Source: Rhizophlyctis rosea (taxonomy: Eukaryota > Chytridiomycota > Chytridiomycetes > Rhizophlyctidales > Rhizophlyctidaceae). From it: 64,000 bases of DNA. The stretch is from the NCBI GenBank assembly GCA_027596075.1, contig JADGJC010000026.1:62001-126000 (forward strand), given 5' to 3'. Shown one piece after another: positions 41,819-53,170 of this stretch. Each line of letters starts with the position of its first letter. Position 1 is the stretch's first letter. Below the pieces are notes generated by a model, which was given only the letters and a program-made list of their open reading frames with translations, was not told the origin of the DNA and made no database searches. The position numbers and the translations under genes are program-made.

Positions 41819-42153
41819 CTTGTTCAATCCATGTCATTGTCAAAGGGTGGGCTTTATCATATAGTATTGATCTTACGAAAAGTGGTCAAGTCGGCTCAAA
41901 GATTCTGGTGCTGGCACCAGTTGCGCTCCATTTCGAAATTGCCATGAACCATCCTTTACAAAGGTGCAACTGGCTGGTTTTTCAAATGCAAGGCGGTCCT
42001 CTCGGGATCCAAAATTCTGATGTGCTGCGTCAGATATCCGACCTGGCAATCTTCTGTAGCCGTAAGATTGACCAACCAGAAAGTGTATGTCAGATACATG
42101 GTTCAGCATACTGCAAGGCATACCAAACGATCGCCAACAGATTGATATGCTTA
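41819..42153. other. Spacer between convergent genes
   Basis: About 335 bp with two 3' ends. Nothing recognised. Confidence 0.6.
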
Positions 42154-43074
42154 TTATAGGCCGAATGGGTCCTTCACAAAGTCTTCGAAAGCAAACTTAT
42201 AAAATCCGGGCCCATGCATTACCAAATCCCCCGGCCTCCACCACCAATCCTTCGTCGTTGCGTTCCTATACTTGCCCATAGCTCTCAGCTCCTTCATTGC
42301 ATCTCCTTTATACGGTGGATAACTATTGATAAAGTGCTGAGGCACCACACTTGTATGCTGCCTAAACCCAAACAAGTCGTTGTCGTACATCCGAATCAAC
42401 GCAGCTTGTTCAAACCATGCATCCCACAATGGAAATTGTTCCTTCCGCATTGCCCACCACATATCGACCATGGACCTTGTCCACGGGCTGTTACGGAGGA
42501 AGAAGGAACCGCAGTTGAGAGCATTCTCGTCACGGGAGATAATGACGTCCATGTCTTCGTCTCCGCGGTGGAGGGATTGGGAGCGGGCGATGACGGACTC
42601 GAGAGTTATGTTGGCGTTGGTAAGGTAGGAATCTGCGTCAAGGATCCAGAGCCAATCGTACAATGGGAGGATTTGTTGGGCAAGGTAAATTTTGTCCCAG
42701 ACTTTGGCGATGTTTTCGTCGTGCAGGCGTTTTGTGAAGACCATGCAGGTGTAGTTGTGGCGGGTGCAGAAGTTGAGTTTGCTGGTGATGGCGGGTCCCA
42801 TCCATTGTGGGGAGATGTCGTAGAAGTCGAGGGTGATGATGGCTATTCTGGGTTTTGGGGGTTCGGGTGAAAGTGTGGGGGTGGATACGGGTGATGGGGT
42901 GGAGAATGCGCGGAAGGGGGATGTTGATATGTCAGGTAGCTGGCTTCGGGCCATGAAAAGGACGACTAGGGAAAAGAGGAGGATTCCAAGGGCGTAGATT
43001 CGATTCAGTCTTCTGCCAAAGCTGAAGCTTGATCTTGTCGAGGACCGCACATGAAATGGTTTGTCTTGAATCAT
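42154..43074 (-). CDS. GT34-family glycosyltransferase (galactosyl/mannosyltransferase, GMA12/MNN10-like)
   Basis: Type II Golgi membrane enzyme adding galactose or mannose to cell-surface glycans. The ATG at 43074 (MIQDKPFHV) is preferred over the GTG-opened extension to 43113. Anchor: LGILLFSLVVLFMA at about residues 30-45, then a Pro/Ser/Thr-rich stem. Catalytic domain: IAIITLDFYDISPQW, VWDKIYLAQQILPLYDWLWI followed by the LDADSY metal site, DVIISRDENALNCGSFFLRN (GT34 NxGxFFxRNS block), EQAALIRMYDN and a late GDLVMHGPGF. About 306 aa, without introns. The donor and acceptor sugars are not readable from sequence. Confidence 0.88.
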   Translation of the reverse strand: MIQDKPFHVRSSTRSSFSFGRRLNRIYALGILLFSLVVLFMARSQLPDISTSPFRAFSTPSPVSTPTLSPEPPKPRIAIITLDFYDISPQWMGPAITSKLNFCTRHNYTCMVFTKRLHDENIAKVWDKIYLAQQILPLYDWLWILDADSYLTNANITLESVIARSQSLHRGDEDMDVIISRDENALNCGSFFLRNSPWTRSMVDMWWAMRKEQFPLWDAWFEQAALIRMYDNDLFGFRQHTSVVPQHFINSYPPYKGDAMKELRAMGKYRNATTKDWWWRPGDLVMHGPGFYKFAFEDFVKDPFGL

Positions 43075-44490
43075 GGTGTTTGCATTCGAAGATAGTACTG
43101 AAGGGGTATGCACCGGCAGGTGTATATGGTGACGACTGGCGACCGTAGCAGCTAGTAATATCTCAAGGACTTGTTCCCAATCTCAAGAGAAATGCCATCC
43201 ATGTACCTATGTATCAAAACGTTTGACAGGTTTAGCGATTCAAAGAGGAGAAGAAGGATTGAAAATCCTGTGCACATGTTTTTGCCATTGCCTCCCCCTC
43301 ATGGAAACTTGATTTTTGTCGACAAAACGGAAGTCCCGCCCGTGTCACCAAACACACACGCGCCAACCATGAGGAAAGTGAAGTTTCCACAATTGGCACC
43401 GGAATCCTCCGTTGCATGAATGGGGAAAGCCTGGTGTGACATACGTCTTACAAAATGTGGAGACGATCAAAAAGTTTAAAAACCCGTGCCAGACGAAAAG
43501 GCATTCAACCAACAACATCATTTGCTGATCCTCTTTGTACCTTATCTCGAGCTCCTACTGGGCCAACATGATTAGAACAACATCAGATGTTTATTTACAT
43601 TGCAGGAATTGAGGTTTGGGCAATTTTGGATTAGCTTGGATGGCGTATGCCGTTAAGTTGAGCCCAGATCACTTTAACCTTCACTGTGTGGATGGGACTG
43701 ATGTTCAAAATGGTACATTGACAACATTGGCAAATTAATGCGAATGTTTCGAGCAGCAGCTAATTGATTCGCTTAATCCCGATGGACTAAAGAGACTTCC
43801 ACACTTTGTCCTGCCAATAAGCAAAATGTAGCACCATTCTCTTCTCCGTGCTTCAACAGAAGAGAGCAATCGTCAGATGCCTTCCCTTTTGCGACATGCC
43901 TTGTCGAATCATACCAATAGAATTTTGCAAACAACATGTAACTTTCCGTCGATTCAGCATGGAACATATCGACAAGGATCAGTCAGTATGCTTGAAAGGC
44001 TTTTAGTATGATCTCGTGAATATGCTGGGTTAAACTCGCTTGATATGGTTGATATGATAGTGATCATATCACTCAAGGCGGTTGCTGCGAATCTGCACTG
44101 TTGAGATGCCATTGTGTGGTGTGAATATTTGACCGCCTCGAAATTGACGAATTTTTGCGGTACCACCTTTCAAGTTCTCTTGGATCTTGATTAATTGGTT
44201 AAGCTTCTTTGCTTGTATCAGCCAAGGATAGTGGCAACAGTCAAAACAACAGTGTAGTTGGTAGAAGTATACGAAGCAGGATGGAGCTGTGGGCCCGTAG
44301 GACCCTAAAAACAAGTGTGATGCTGACCAATCTCTTGGACCGGCATAGCCATCTTAGCTCCGACAATGGTCATAGCGAGCACGTGACTGCTCCTGGTTAA
44401 TCTTCATCGTTTACCCTTGCTGGAGTTTTGCGTTTCGTGTCTCCTTCTCCCCCTCATCTCCAACCCTCAACCAACTAATCCACAGTCGCC
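43075..44490. other. 1.4-kb spacer, no gene seen
   Basis: Divergent intergenic region of the GT34 and proteasome genes. Short frames such as 43773-43967 and 44209-44400 show no domain. No repeat or RNA gene recognised. Confidence 0.5.
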
Positions 44491-45613
44491 ATGTTCTTGA
44501 CAAGGTGAGGAGTTTGTTGCTTCAACAGCTTGACGGCTCAAACGTAGACGAGATACAATTTCTGACATCTCCCCAAAGGAGTGAATACGATCGCGGTGTC
44601 AACACCTTCAGTCCCGAAGGTCGTCTGTTCCAAGTCGAATACGCAATAGAAGCGATCAAGGTAGGCACCCCTCCAGCCTTCCACACCGCATACCTTCCTC
44701 TCACCTGTCTTCCCTTCAGCTCGGGTCCACAGCAGTCGGAATCCAAACCGCGGGAGGCGTGGTCCTAGCAGTCGAGAAGCGCGTCACGTCCTCCCTACTG
44801 GAACCCAGTTCCATTGAAAAGATTCTGGAAATCGACAGTCACTTGGGTTGCGCCATGTCGGGGTTGACGGCCGATTCGAGAACTATGATTGATCATGCGA
44901 GGGTGGAAGCTCAAGTATGTATTTCGAATGGAAGATGCCTGCAAACGGTATGACTGGAACTGACGCATCCTGTCTCCAACAGAACCATTGGTTCACATAC
45001 AACGAGAAGATCAAGGTGGAGAGTGTCACGCAGGCGGTTTGCGACTTGGCATTACGATTCGGAGAGGGTGCGGAAGGAGAGGAATCTATAATGGTACGAC
45101 ACAACTCATTTACGTCGCATGAATGTGAATTTGACAGGGCAATTACGCAGTCTCGGCCATTCGGTGTTGCCCTACTGATTGCCGGCGTTGACGAGAAGGG
45201 ACCACAACTGTAAGCAATCATTGCAAGACAGCAGACCATAATAAGTATCCCTCTGAAAAACGTTCCTAGATTCCACGCCGACCCTTCCGGAACGTTCATG
45301 CGATTCGACGCAAAAGCAATCGGATCGGGGTCTGAAGGGGCACAGGGAGAGTTGCAAGAGCAATACCACAAGGTAATGGGTGCTGATATGCTATCAGCTC
45401 TTTCAAAATCATAATATTAACGCCTGTGGCTTATTTGTTGTACAGTCATTGACATTGAAGGAAGCGGAAGTGTTGGCTTTGAAGGTTTTGAAGCAGGTGA
45501 TGGAGGAGAAGCTGAATGCAACAAACGTCCAGCTGGCTACAGTTACGGCCGAGCATGGCTTCCGGATTCAGAATGAGGAGGAGATGAGCGCGGTTATTGC
45601 GCAATTGACGTGA
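44491..45613 (+). CDS. PUP2: 20S proteasome subunit alpha type-5
   Basis: Structural alpha-ring subunit of the 20S core particle. Seven exons: 44491-44504, 44579-44660, 44720-44914, 44983-45093, 45151-45209, 45270-45372 and 45446-45613, 243 aa, the usual alpha5 size. The N-terminal proteasome A signature is intact: [20 protein letters not shown], with the tiny first exon giving MFLTR. Then [79 protein letters not shown] and [16 protein letters not shown], all characteristic of alpha5. No catalytic Thr is expected in an alpha subunit. Confidence 0.96.
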
Positions 45614-46172
45614 GGAGAAGAGGGGCTTTGTAAATATGATTCATTCAACGTCCCAATTTTCTGCCGGCTCTGAATCGAGAAGGGGAGTGTTGGGGCAGAG
45701 ACATATCGACATGCATGCCGGACGACAAATTTGGGAGAAAGGACGACATCATCGCGGGAAAGCTTTGGAGTCTTGGAGATCAAAAACCGAGATGAAAGGT
45801 TTGCACGTATTCATTCATGACACAGACGCAGATTGTGTCCCATTTGCCAACCACTGCCGAGCGTCATTGTCTTATACCCAGCGGAAACCCTTCCCTCCAT
45901 TCAATCAACATAATTGTCGGACTTCCCCCTTCCAACATCACACATCTAACATGTCGACATCCAATCCAATCAATTTCTCTGCGTAAGTAGCGACTTTCAC
46001 ACGTCGATTCCCAAATCTTCCTCCCTCCCTAGACTGCAAGTCCATCCCGTCTGCAAGATCCATCCACCTCCAACCCAAAATATCAAAACCCCTAGATCAT
46101 GCAAAACTTCGACTCGATCAAACCACCACTGAGTGCCGTATATTATACAATGAGAAGTCACACAGGGAGAGT
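45614..46172. other. Spacer between convergent proteasome and eL36 genes
   Basis: About 560 bp. An ATG at about 45950 followed by MSTSNPINFSA and a GTAAGT donor looks like a first exon, but the only downstream continuation is short, domain-free and runs toward the eL36 3' end, so it is not called. Confidence 0.45.
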
Positions 46173-46697
46173 TTAGTGACCGGCACGACGAGACTCGGCA
46201 ATGACGTTGGAAAGCTCCTCAACCTTCTTCTTGGCACGGCCGAAGGTACCGAGCTGCGTAAATGCAAAAGGCATCTCGTAAGAAGTCCGAAACCCCTGAA
46301 ATTTTCCGATCCACCAGAAGGCAGCAAAAAAGCAGAAAGACACATGACCGGTCAAAAACATACCCTCTTCTTTGCCAAACGCCTTGCCCTCTTGTCCTTG
46401 GAGTTCTTCAACAATTCCATGACACGCTTCTCGTAGGGGGCGAAACCGACAACCTCACGGACCAAGTCGCGAACGAACTTGGTGCGCTTGGCGAGAGCCT
46501 AGGTTTTGCATAAATACAAGGCATCCGGTGAGTGATCATTCCCACACTCAAAAATTTTTGCAGACGCCGTTGAATCTACTTACACCCTTGCGGTGAGAGG
46601 GCTTGACCTTAGCGGGGCGGACGGTGGTGATGCGACCCTTGTTGAGGCCAGCGGCGATGCCGGTCTTTTCGACGGGGGGGAGGTTGAGCTTGCCCAT
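46173..46697 (-). CDS. RPL36: 60S ribosomal protein eL36
   Basis: Component of the cytosolic large ribosomal subunit. Three exons: 46697-46584, 46498-46364 and 46253-46173, 109 aa. Start [20 protein letters not shown], then [12 protein letters not shown]. Exon 2 opens [20 protein letters not shown] and ends [12 protein letters not shown]. Exon 3 reads [20 protein letters not shown]. All are eL36 hallmarks. Introns fall after complete codons. The N-terminus is slightly longer than the animal protein, as in other fungi. Confidence 0.96.
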
Positions 46698-47277
46698 TGC
46701 TGATTATGTCTTTTTTCCCGAAACCTCAACGAGGAACAAATGGGTCTGAAAGGGAAGGAATGTTCAAGGTGGCCGTTCGAGTCGTCTTGTTGAGGCTGTT
46801 TCGGTGGGCACGTGATTGGGTATGGCAAAAAAAAGGGCTTGAGGCGCACAAAGAGAAATTGGTTCAACACCGTGGCGTCAGGCTTGGCTTGCGCCATGTG
46901 TGTCTTGACAATGCTGTGCCGCCAATCATGCACAAAGTTTTTGGCAGGCAGCGTGACGTTTGCAGTTCATCCATCTCCCAGGGCGACATCTGTCTGGGTC
47001 AACAAAATAGCAAGAGACTATATATAGGCTCCGGTGCTAGAGAAAGGTCCCCAGGTGAGTCAGGAGGCGAGGGTCCTTACTAGTCGTTAGGGACATGAAA
47101 TATATAAGCCGAGGAACAATGTCAGATAACTCTCTCCCCGCCATAATGCGTGCGCTAACTCAAAGTGTACCTTCAGGGGCAAAGTTTCAAGGAAGTGGCT
47201 AGCCCATATCTTCTTGGAACTGTAGCTTCGAGCATATCCGCTTATCAGGCTGCGGCTTTATATACCGTACTGCACTC
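46698..47277. other. Divergent upstream region of eL36 and the F-box/LRR gene
   Basis: 580 bp. TATATATAGGC-like sequence occurs at about 47019-47030 and TATATAAGCC at about 47100. Either could serve a promoter. No gene seen. Confidence 0.45.
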
Positions 47278-49116
47278 ATGGAAGGGAACTTTGAAACTCG
47301 GTTTGGAGCAGACCACACTCTAGCTTTAGAGACGCTCACCACCTGCGCGGACCTCTTGCGCGCTATTCGCGAAGGCAAAACCCTCAACCCCGATGAAATC
47401 GATACGGCCATATGCGCAACCGACCTCTGCCTGGAACTCGCAAATTCAACAATACCCGGAACGCCTGTGGCACCTTTCAGCCCAGCATCGCCAATGAGCA
47501 CCACCAGCTCCATATCCATCGATTCGCCGTCACCACCTCCCTCTTCCGAATCATATACCGTCGATCCTGCCACCCTCCCCACCGAAATCTTCCACCACAT
47601 TCTGAGCTACCTCGGTCAAATAGTTCCATCCATAGATCCGCATGTTGCGTTGACGGAACGCCAGGAGCAGCAGGAAACATTGTATCATTGCGTGTCCGTT
47701 AGTCGTAGATGGAAAGCTTGCTCTCTACCTATACTGTGGAGAGATCCGTACATAGCAAGTAGCAAGCTCACGGTAGATAAGCTAATCCTGGGCTCACGAA
47801 TCAGCGCATTACATGCCAAAGACGATGAAGTCATCATCAAGCTCCCTGCGCTGCCAGGCGAACCTGCACCTCCCAATGGCCATACCATCACCAGTGATCT
47901 GTCCTGGGGTCTGTATGTCCAACGACTGGATCTGCGTGACATACCTCTGGTGGAAGGTGGGGACCGTAGAGACACCTCCCTGCTCCGTATCATAGCCGAC
48001 ACCTTCCCCAACCTCCGCGTTTTGAGGTTGAATGTAACCCACTTCCGTGAATCCACGCTGAACTATATCTTCAAGCAATGTACACGTATACATACATTCT
48101 CATTGCAAGGCAACCCTTTTCAAAGTATTATCGGCCGCGGTGATGTCGTGGCGCTGACCTCGGATGATGATGGGGCAGGTGAAGGTTCAGGGAAGGGGAA
48201 AAAGCGACGGCGGCAACGCACATGGACGACGACCAGTGCGCCGCACTTTGCGGAAGGGGTGAAGCGATTACGGGCTTTGGATCTGTATAATGGTAAGACG
48301 TCACCCATCAAGGACTCGTGTCGGCAGAACAGACTAAATTAACCATACAATTCGCCCCACATAGTAATCTACGAAGGCGCCTCCCTCTTCCACACCCTCA
48401 TCCAATCCTCCCTCACCCCCCAACTCCACTTCATAAACCTCGGCCGTACCTGGGTCCAAGACGAACAACTCATCCAAATCGCCCGCAACTGCCCCAACCT
48501 CCGCGGCGTCTGGCTCGAAGAAAACATCGGCCTAACCGACACGTCCATCTCCTTCCTAGCCTCCAACTGTCCCAATCTCGAAACGGTGAAATTACGCAAC
48601 TGCGTCGGGTTGACGGATGTGAGTGTAAAGCAGTTGGCGATGAAATGTAAGAAGCTTCAGGCGCTGGGGATTAGTTATTCGAGATGTGCGGATGAGAGTT
48701 TGAGGGTTTTGGCGGAGTATTCGGAGGGGTTGCATACGCTTTTTATGAATGATTTGCCGTTGGAGAGTGAGGAGAGTGTTATTCAGTTCTTGACTCGACG
48801 TGGGGGCAACCTACGCACACTCGGAATGTGTCAGTGTGATGTTGTGTCGGGGCGGACGGTAAGGGTTATTGCGGAGATGTGTGGGCGGTTGGAGGAATTG
48901 GATATTCAGCAGTGTGGGCCGGATTCTGGGGCGGTGGGGGATGAGGAGGGGTTGGAGGTTATTACGGAGGAGGATGTTGAGGCGGTTATTAGGGGGTGTC
49001 CGAGGTTAAAGACGTTGGTGGTGCAGGATATTGATGGGTTGAGTGCGGAGTATGTTAGGCAGGTTGGGAAGAGGATTAACACGGCGCAGTTTTGGTTGGA
49101 GCCGCCGGGGTTTTAG
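47278..49116 (+). CDS. F-box / leucine-rich-repeat protein (AMN1/GRR1-like)
   Basis: Predicted SCF substrate receptor. Two exons (47278-48292 and 48365-49116), about 588 aa. Disordered Ser/Pro segment, then an F-box TLPTEIFHHILSYLGQ at about residue 100 continuing LYHCVSVSRRWKACSLPILW. The leucine-rich region begins VQRLDLRDIPL and NLRVLRLNVTHF. A basic/acidic loop with KGKKRRRQRTW may be a nuclear signal. After the intron come canonical cysteine-containing LRRs: CPNLRGVWLEENIGLTDTSI, CPNLETVKLRNCVGLTDVSV, CKKLQALGISYSRCADESLR, LRTLGMCQCDVVSGRTV, CGRLEELDIQQCG and CPRLKTLVVQDIDG. Not closely related to the tandem F-box pair at 14-18 kb. Confidence 0.87.
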
Positions 49117-49446
49117 TGGGGGGAGGGTGTTGGGTTTTATAGGTTGCCTGATGATCAAGTGGCAGAGTGTAGGATCTTGTAGTCGCTGGCGAATACCATG
49201 TATATTTTTGGATTTTTGAGCTTCTCCGCTCATCAAACATACCCAATCCACTCAACTGAAATTTCGTCGGCAGTCAGGCTCGGGACAGTAAGCCAATCTG
49301 TGGGCCTCGGACATTGCAAGCAGTCCAGCCTCTAAATCAGCAGCTTCCCACAACACCACGCAACATGCCCAAAATTGGAAATGTAATGTTTCAATTTGTA
49401 CAATGGGGATATCTGATAGCTCATACACACACGTCTAATTCCGCAA
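49117..49446. other. Spacer between convergent F-box/LRR and SDH4 genes
   Basis: 330 bp holding two 3' ends. Nothing recognised. Confidence 0.6.
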
Positions 49447-50285
49447 TTAGACCTTCCCCGTCCAAATCCTCTTCACACCCTCCGTAATACCCACATCATT
49501 AGTGTTGAACTGGTAACAACCGTACAACACGCCGGCTGTCGTCAGGTATAGGGCGCCCTTCATGATGCGGTTGACAACGGGGGCTTTCCGATAATCAAAG
49601 TAGTCAATGATGCAGGCGTCGAAACCGATGTGGCAGTGGAGAGGGATGACGACGCCGAGGGCGAGGTCGATGTAGGGGTTAGGGCCGACGACGAAGGCGC
49701 CGCCGATGAGGGGGAGGGTGAGGGCGGAGAGACCGCGTTCGAGGTCCCAGTGGTATGAGCCGTGGACTTTAGATTTGTGTTCGCCGGATTGGGCTGGTTT
49801 GGAGTGATGTAAGTTTGATACATAAGGATCCATGTAATCTTGCGAGAGGCACGACTACTTACTCTTCTCGACTGTGCGATTGATGTGGCATCGCGAAATA
49901 CAAATCAGACCCTTATTTAGACAGATGTTATCAGTTCAACGCGTTGACATACCTGTTGCGGCTGGTTTGTGGGAAAGAAGGTAAGATTCCATGTAAGTTT
50001 TCCGGAGTGATGCTATCCTCATAAAATGACACAAACAAGGAGCTCACCTCCAGCGGCGTTTTGTGCAGGTGAACTTTTCTCAAAGCGGGTGATGGGTCCT
50101 GCCAGTCATCGTCAACGGTCATATTGCAATTGCGTCTAACTGCAGCCCAATGCCTCCTCACCTGCCCGGAACTGTCTCACACTCGCGACTCCCAACGCAG
50201 ATGTCCGTAGTCCCAACCCGGTACCCGCCTTTCCCACTGACAAGACCGTGACCCGAGGGGAGGTACAGACGAAACGGTTCAACAT
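49447..50285 (-). CDS. SDH4: Succinate dehydrogenase membrane anchor subunit (CybS, SDH4)
   Basis: Small membrane subunit of respiratory complex II, binding heme b and ubiquinone. Exons: 50285-50162 (presequence MLNRFVCTSPRVTVLSVGKA and on), a short exon PITRFEKSSPAQNAAG, an exon SLRKTYMESYLLSHKPAAT, a very short exon giving VEK, and the last exon from about 49800. The spliced mature region reads QSGEHKSKVHGSYHWDLERG, then LSALTLPLIGG, PYIDLALGVVIPLHCHIGFD with the heme-ligand histidine region, CIIDYFDYRKAP (quinone-site Asp-Tyr), and a third membrane helix ALYLTTAGVLYGCYQFN. Family features are clear from the HGSYHW block onward. The tiny middle exons are supported only by phase. Confidence 0.9.
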
Positions 50286-50636
50286 CTTGCTTCAGATTTC
50301 GGTATCTGTTATGATGTTAGGAGAGAGGAGGTTATGCCCGCACTGTCGATGACTCGCAAGTGCGCTGCCATACGTACATGGTTCACAACAGCACGAACCT
50401 TGATAGTGGGAATAGATGAGGGATGGAAGGGAGAGTAAGGCAAGCGGAAGCGGGGTAATTTGTGGGAGGAATGATAGCACCGGGTGAGTCATGCATTGTC
50501 ACGAGGCAAAGCTGACTCGAATCGCGTTCGAAGACTCCCTGACGTCGCTTGTTGCTGTTTTTAGCCTCCCCCTTGCACCTTCCCACCCAGCAACCATCCG
50601 AACTCTCAGCCCAAAACACAACGTCCCAAAATCAAT
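50286..50636. promoter_or_regulatory. Divergent promoter region of SDH4 and a TOM6-like gene
   Basis: 351 bp between two start codons, both of genes for mitochondrial membrane proteins, so a shared promoter is plausible. No clear TATA or named element was found. Confidence 0.35.
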
Positions 50637-50883
50637 ATGAATATTGCTCGTGCAGGACGACCCGGAAGCGCAAAGCCCGTGCGTCCTCTTCCGAAGGAAA
50701 GGAATGCTATCGTGAGGTATGCGTCCAAGCCTTATGGGTTTCTACCTTAACTTGAAGTCAACCAAAGGCGGTCTTTCCAGAGAGCTTACCAACCCTGGGA
50801 ACATGAAAATCCTCTTCCACGGCGGCATATTTGCGGCGGCGGTCTGGCTTTTCTCCACCCAAGCTGACCTGCTTGCTGTTTGA
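50637..50883 (+). CDS. 60-aa tail-anchored microprotein, TOM6-like
   Basis: Two exons (50637-50716 and 50781-50883). MNIARAGRPGSAKPVRPLPK is basic and extended, then ERNAIVRELTNPGNMKILFH, and a hydrophobic tail GGIFAAAVWLFSTQADLLAV ends the protein. This resembles Tom6, a small subunit of the outer-membrane TOM complex with one C-terminal membrane helix, in size, topology and the order (N)xxI...GxFxAxVxx...LLAx. Similarity is too short to be sure. Other small TOM subunits or an unrelated tail-anchored protein are possible. The short length explains why it is easily missed. Confidence 0.6.
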
Positions 50884-51615
50884 GGACCTGATTTTGAGGT
50901 ATGGTGCACCTGCCGGTCAGGTTTTTATGTAGTCCTTCTGACTTCATGTTTTTCAGATTTTGCCTCTGTACATATACAACTATTGAATTGCTGACGGCAT
51001 GTACATACAAACGAATGTTGATCCGTGTCATTTGGAATTTAGGATCATGGTGGAGTGAGATTTGGATCACACTGCCCTGTATCCCCAGTGTTAATAATGG
51101 CTACCTCTTCTTTATTGTGCTCGTCTCCTGGTAGCACTGGGCGGCGTTCGTGATGATAATGTCTGGGATTGCCATCAGCAAAAAATGCTGAGTTTTTACA
51201 TTCGGCTCATCAAGAACATGATCATGAGATGTCGGATGGTTAGTAAATACTTGGCAAATACTTCAGAGAGTGGACATCCCAAATACTTCATCCGCAAGTG
51301 GAGGGATGTCATCTATACATGGAACTCATGGAGCACAAGCACCCAGATGTAACAGCAAATGAGACGACAAGGGGAGCTCGCAATTTCATTCATCAGCGAT
51401 GTAATCAATGATGAGGCTTTGAGTTCAGCCGCACAAGCCATCGGATATCGCCTGCGCTTCCCACCTCGCACTTCTCCCAGTACATTCTCTCGAGTTTCAC
51501 ACTTTAATTTCCACGTTCCCATCCTCCTTTCTTACTGACATAACAACGACCACATCTCGGCTCGCAGACATTTTGAGCTTCACTCCATATACTTACTCCA
51601 AGTGCAACCTCAAAT
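50884..51615. other. Spacer, no gene seen
   Basis: About 730 bp between two plus-strand genes. AT-rich in the first half. Only short frames. Confidence 0.55.
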
Positions 51616-53170
51616 ATGTCGAAACGTCAAAAACCTGTTCGCTACTGGCCAGGGAAGGCTCCCAAAGGTGCTGAAGAAGCCCAAACGTCAGACGACGAAG
51701 AGGATCAACAAGAAATACGGCAACAGCAGCGGGAAAGGCGACAAAGCATTAGCGAAGTCAAGGCCTATACAGAGATATCTGTCGCTCCCATACCCATAGA
51801 CCCGTCCACAGATCGCCGATTAGCACGGCTACAGCAACGAAAAGCTGCAAGGGATGACGAGGATATGGACGAAGAGTCGCGGAGGGCAGCTCGGGCGGAA
51901 CGGACAAGGAGAGCGAGGATGGAGGAGGAGGAGGAGGCGGAGCGGCATTATAGTGATAGTAGGGTGAAGGAGGAGGAGGGACAGGAGGACGAGGAGGAGG
52001 AAGACGAAGATGCTGCTGCCGCACGGCGAGGGCGGTTACGGCGGAAAGTGTTGGAACGAAGAAGAGCAGAAGAGGAAGCTATTCTAGCACAGGAACAGGA
52101 GGCTGCCAAACAGGAGGAAGATGTAAAGGAGGAAGAGGAGGACTCGGATGAATATACTTCGGAATATACCACGGATTCAGAGGAGGAAGCTGGTCCGCTT
52201 CGGACATTGGCAAAACCTGTTTTTGTCCCAAAGTATGTACACGTTCGTATTCGGCAATTTCTTTCCTTGCTGTTACATCTGACAGCCATTTTGATGTCAA
52301 TCAGGCAGCACCGGGAGACAATATTTGAAAAGGAACGGTTGGAGAAGGAAGCGGAAGAAGCTGAACAAAAGAGACTGCAGCAAGAGGAGGAGCGGATAAA
52401 AGATTCTCAGAAGATGGTGGAGGAAGAGCTTCGGAGAGAGGTGGCCGCTGGTAAGGCAATCTCTGCTTCTTTCTCATCATATCCAATCAGCCAATGAAAT
52501 GATCTTGATACATGTCCCACAGCTGAAATATCCGCAGCCATAACCGACGTAGACGACACCGACAACCTCGACGAAGACGCCGAATTCGCAGCATGGAAAC
52601 TCCGCGAACTCCTCCGCATCAAACGTGACCGAGCCGAAAAGCACGCGCGCGAACAAGAAAAAGCAGATTTGGAGCGTCGCCGACTAATGACTGACGAAGA
52701 GATTGCTAGGGAGAATGAAAGGCTGGGCATCAAACAGACGTCAAAGGAGAAGAGTCAGATGCGGTTCATGCAGAAATACTTCCACAAGGGGGCGTTCTAT
52801 AATGATGATGGGGACGTCGGGAAGGCGTTGCAGGAGAGGGAGTTTACGGCGCCCACGTTGGAGGATAAGTTTGATAAGTCGAGTTTGCCGGCTGTGATGC
52901 AGGTGAAGAACTTTGGACGGGCGGGACAGACAAAGTATACGCATTTGGCGGATCAGGATACAACTAGTGTGAGTGTTACGTACTGAGTTTTGAACGTTGA
53001 GCCTCGGCAGTTTGCATGCTATACCCGCGGTGCTGACTATTGCTTCCGATTATTCCTTACAGTACCAGGCGGGATGGGCACAAAAGTCCGAAATCAACAA
53101 GCGTGCGGTAAACAGATTGGCTGGCACAGGATCATTGGATAAGCCGACAAAGCGGAGGAAAATTGATTGA
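51616..53170 (+). CDS. Microfibrillar-associated protein 1 (MFAP1) homologue, spliceosomal
   Basis: Nuclear component of the pre-catalytic spliceosome B complex. Four exons: 51616-52232, 52305-52450, 52523-52968 and 53063-53170, 438 aa. N-terminal MSKRQKPVRYWPGKAPKG gives the conserved RYxxGKAP motif. The middle is almost entirely charged helix (RRGRLRRKVLERRRAEEEAI, then EEEEDSDEYTSEYTTDSEEE), as in MFAP1. The conserved C-terminal domain reads EFAAWKLRELLRIKRDRAEK, RRRLMTDEEIARENERLG, FMQKYFHKGAFYND, QVKNFGRAGQTKYTHLADQD and AGWAQKSEINKRAVNRL, then a KRRKID tail. Each splice junction keeps phase. Confidence 0.95.

Noticed and set aside
22712..43074. Biosynthetic cluster of glycosyltransferases
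   Set aside because: The three transferases are 17-35 kb apart, with unrelated housekeeping genes between them.
45950..46130. Possible small spliced gene (MSTSNPINFSA exon with GTAAGT)
   Set aside because: The only in-phase continuation is about 30 domain-free residues ending just short of the eL36 3' end.
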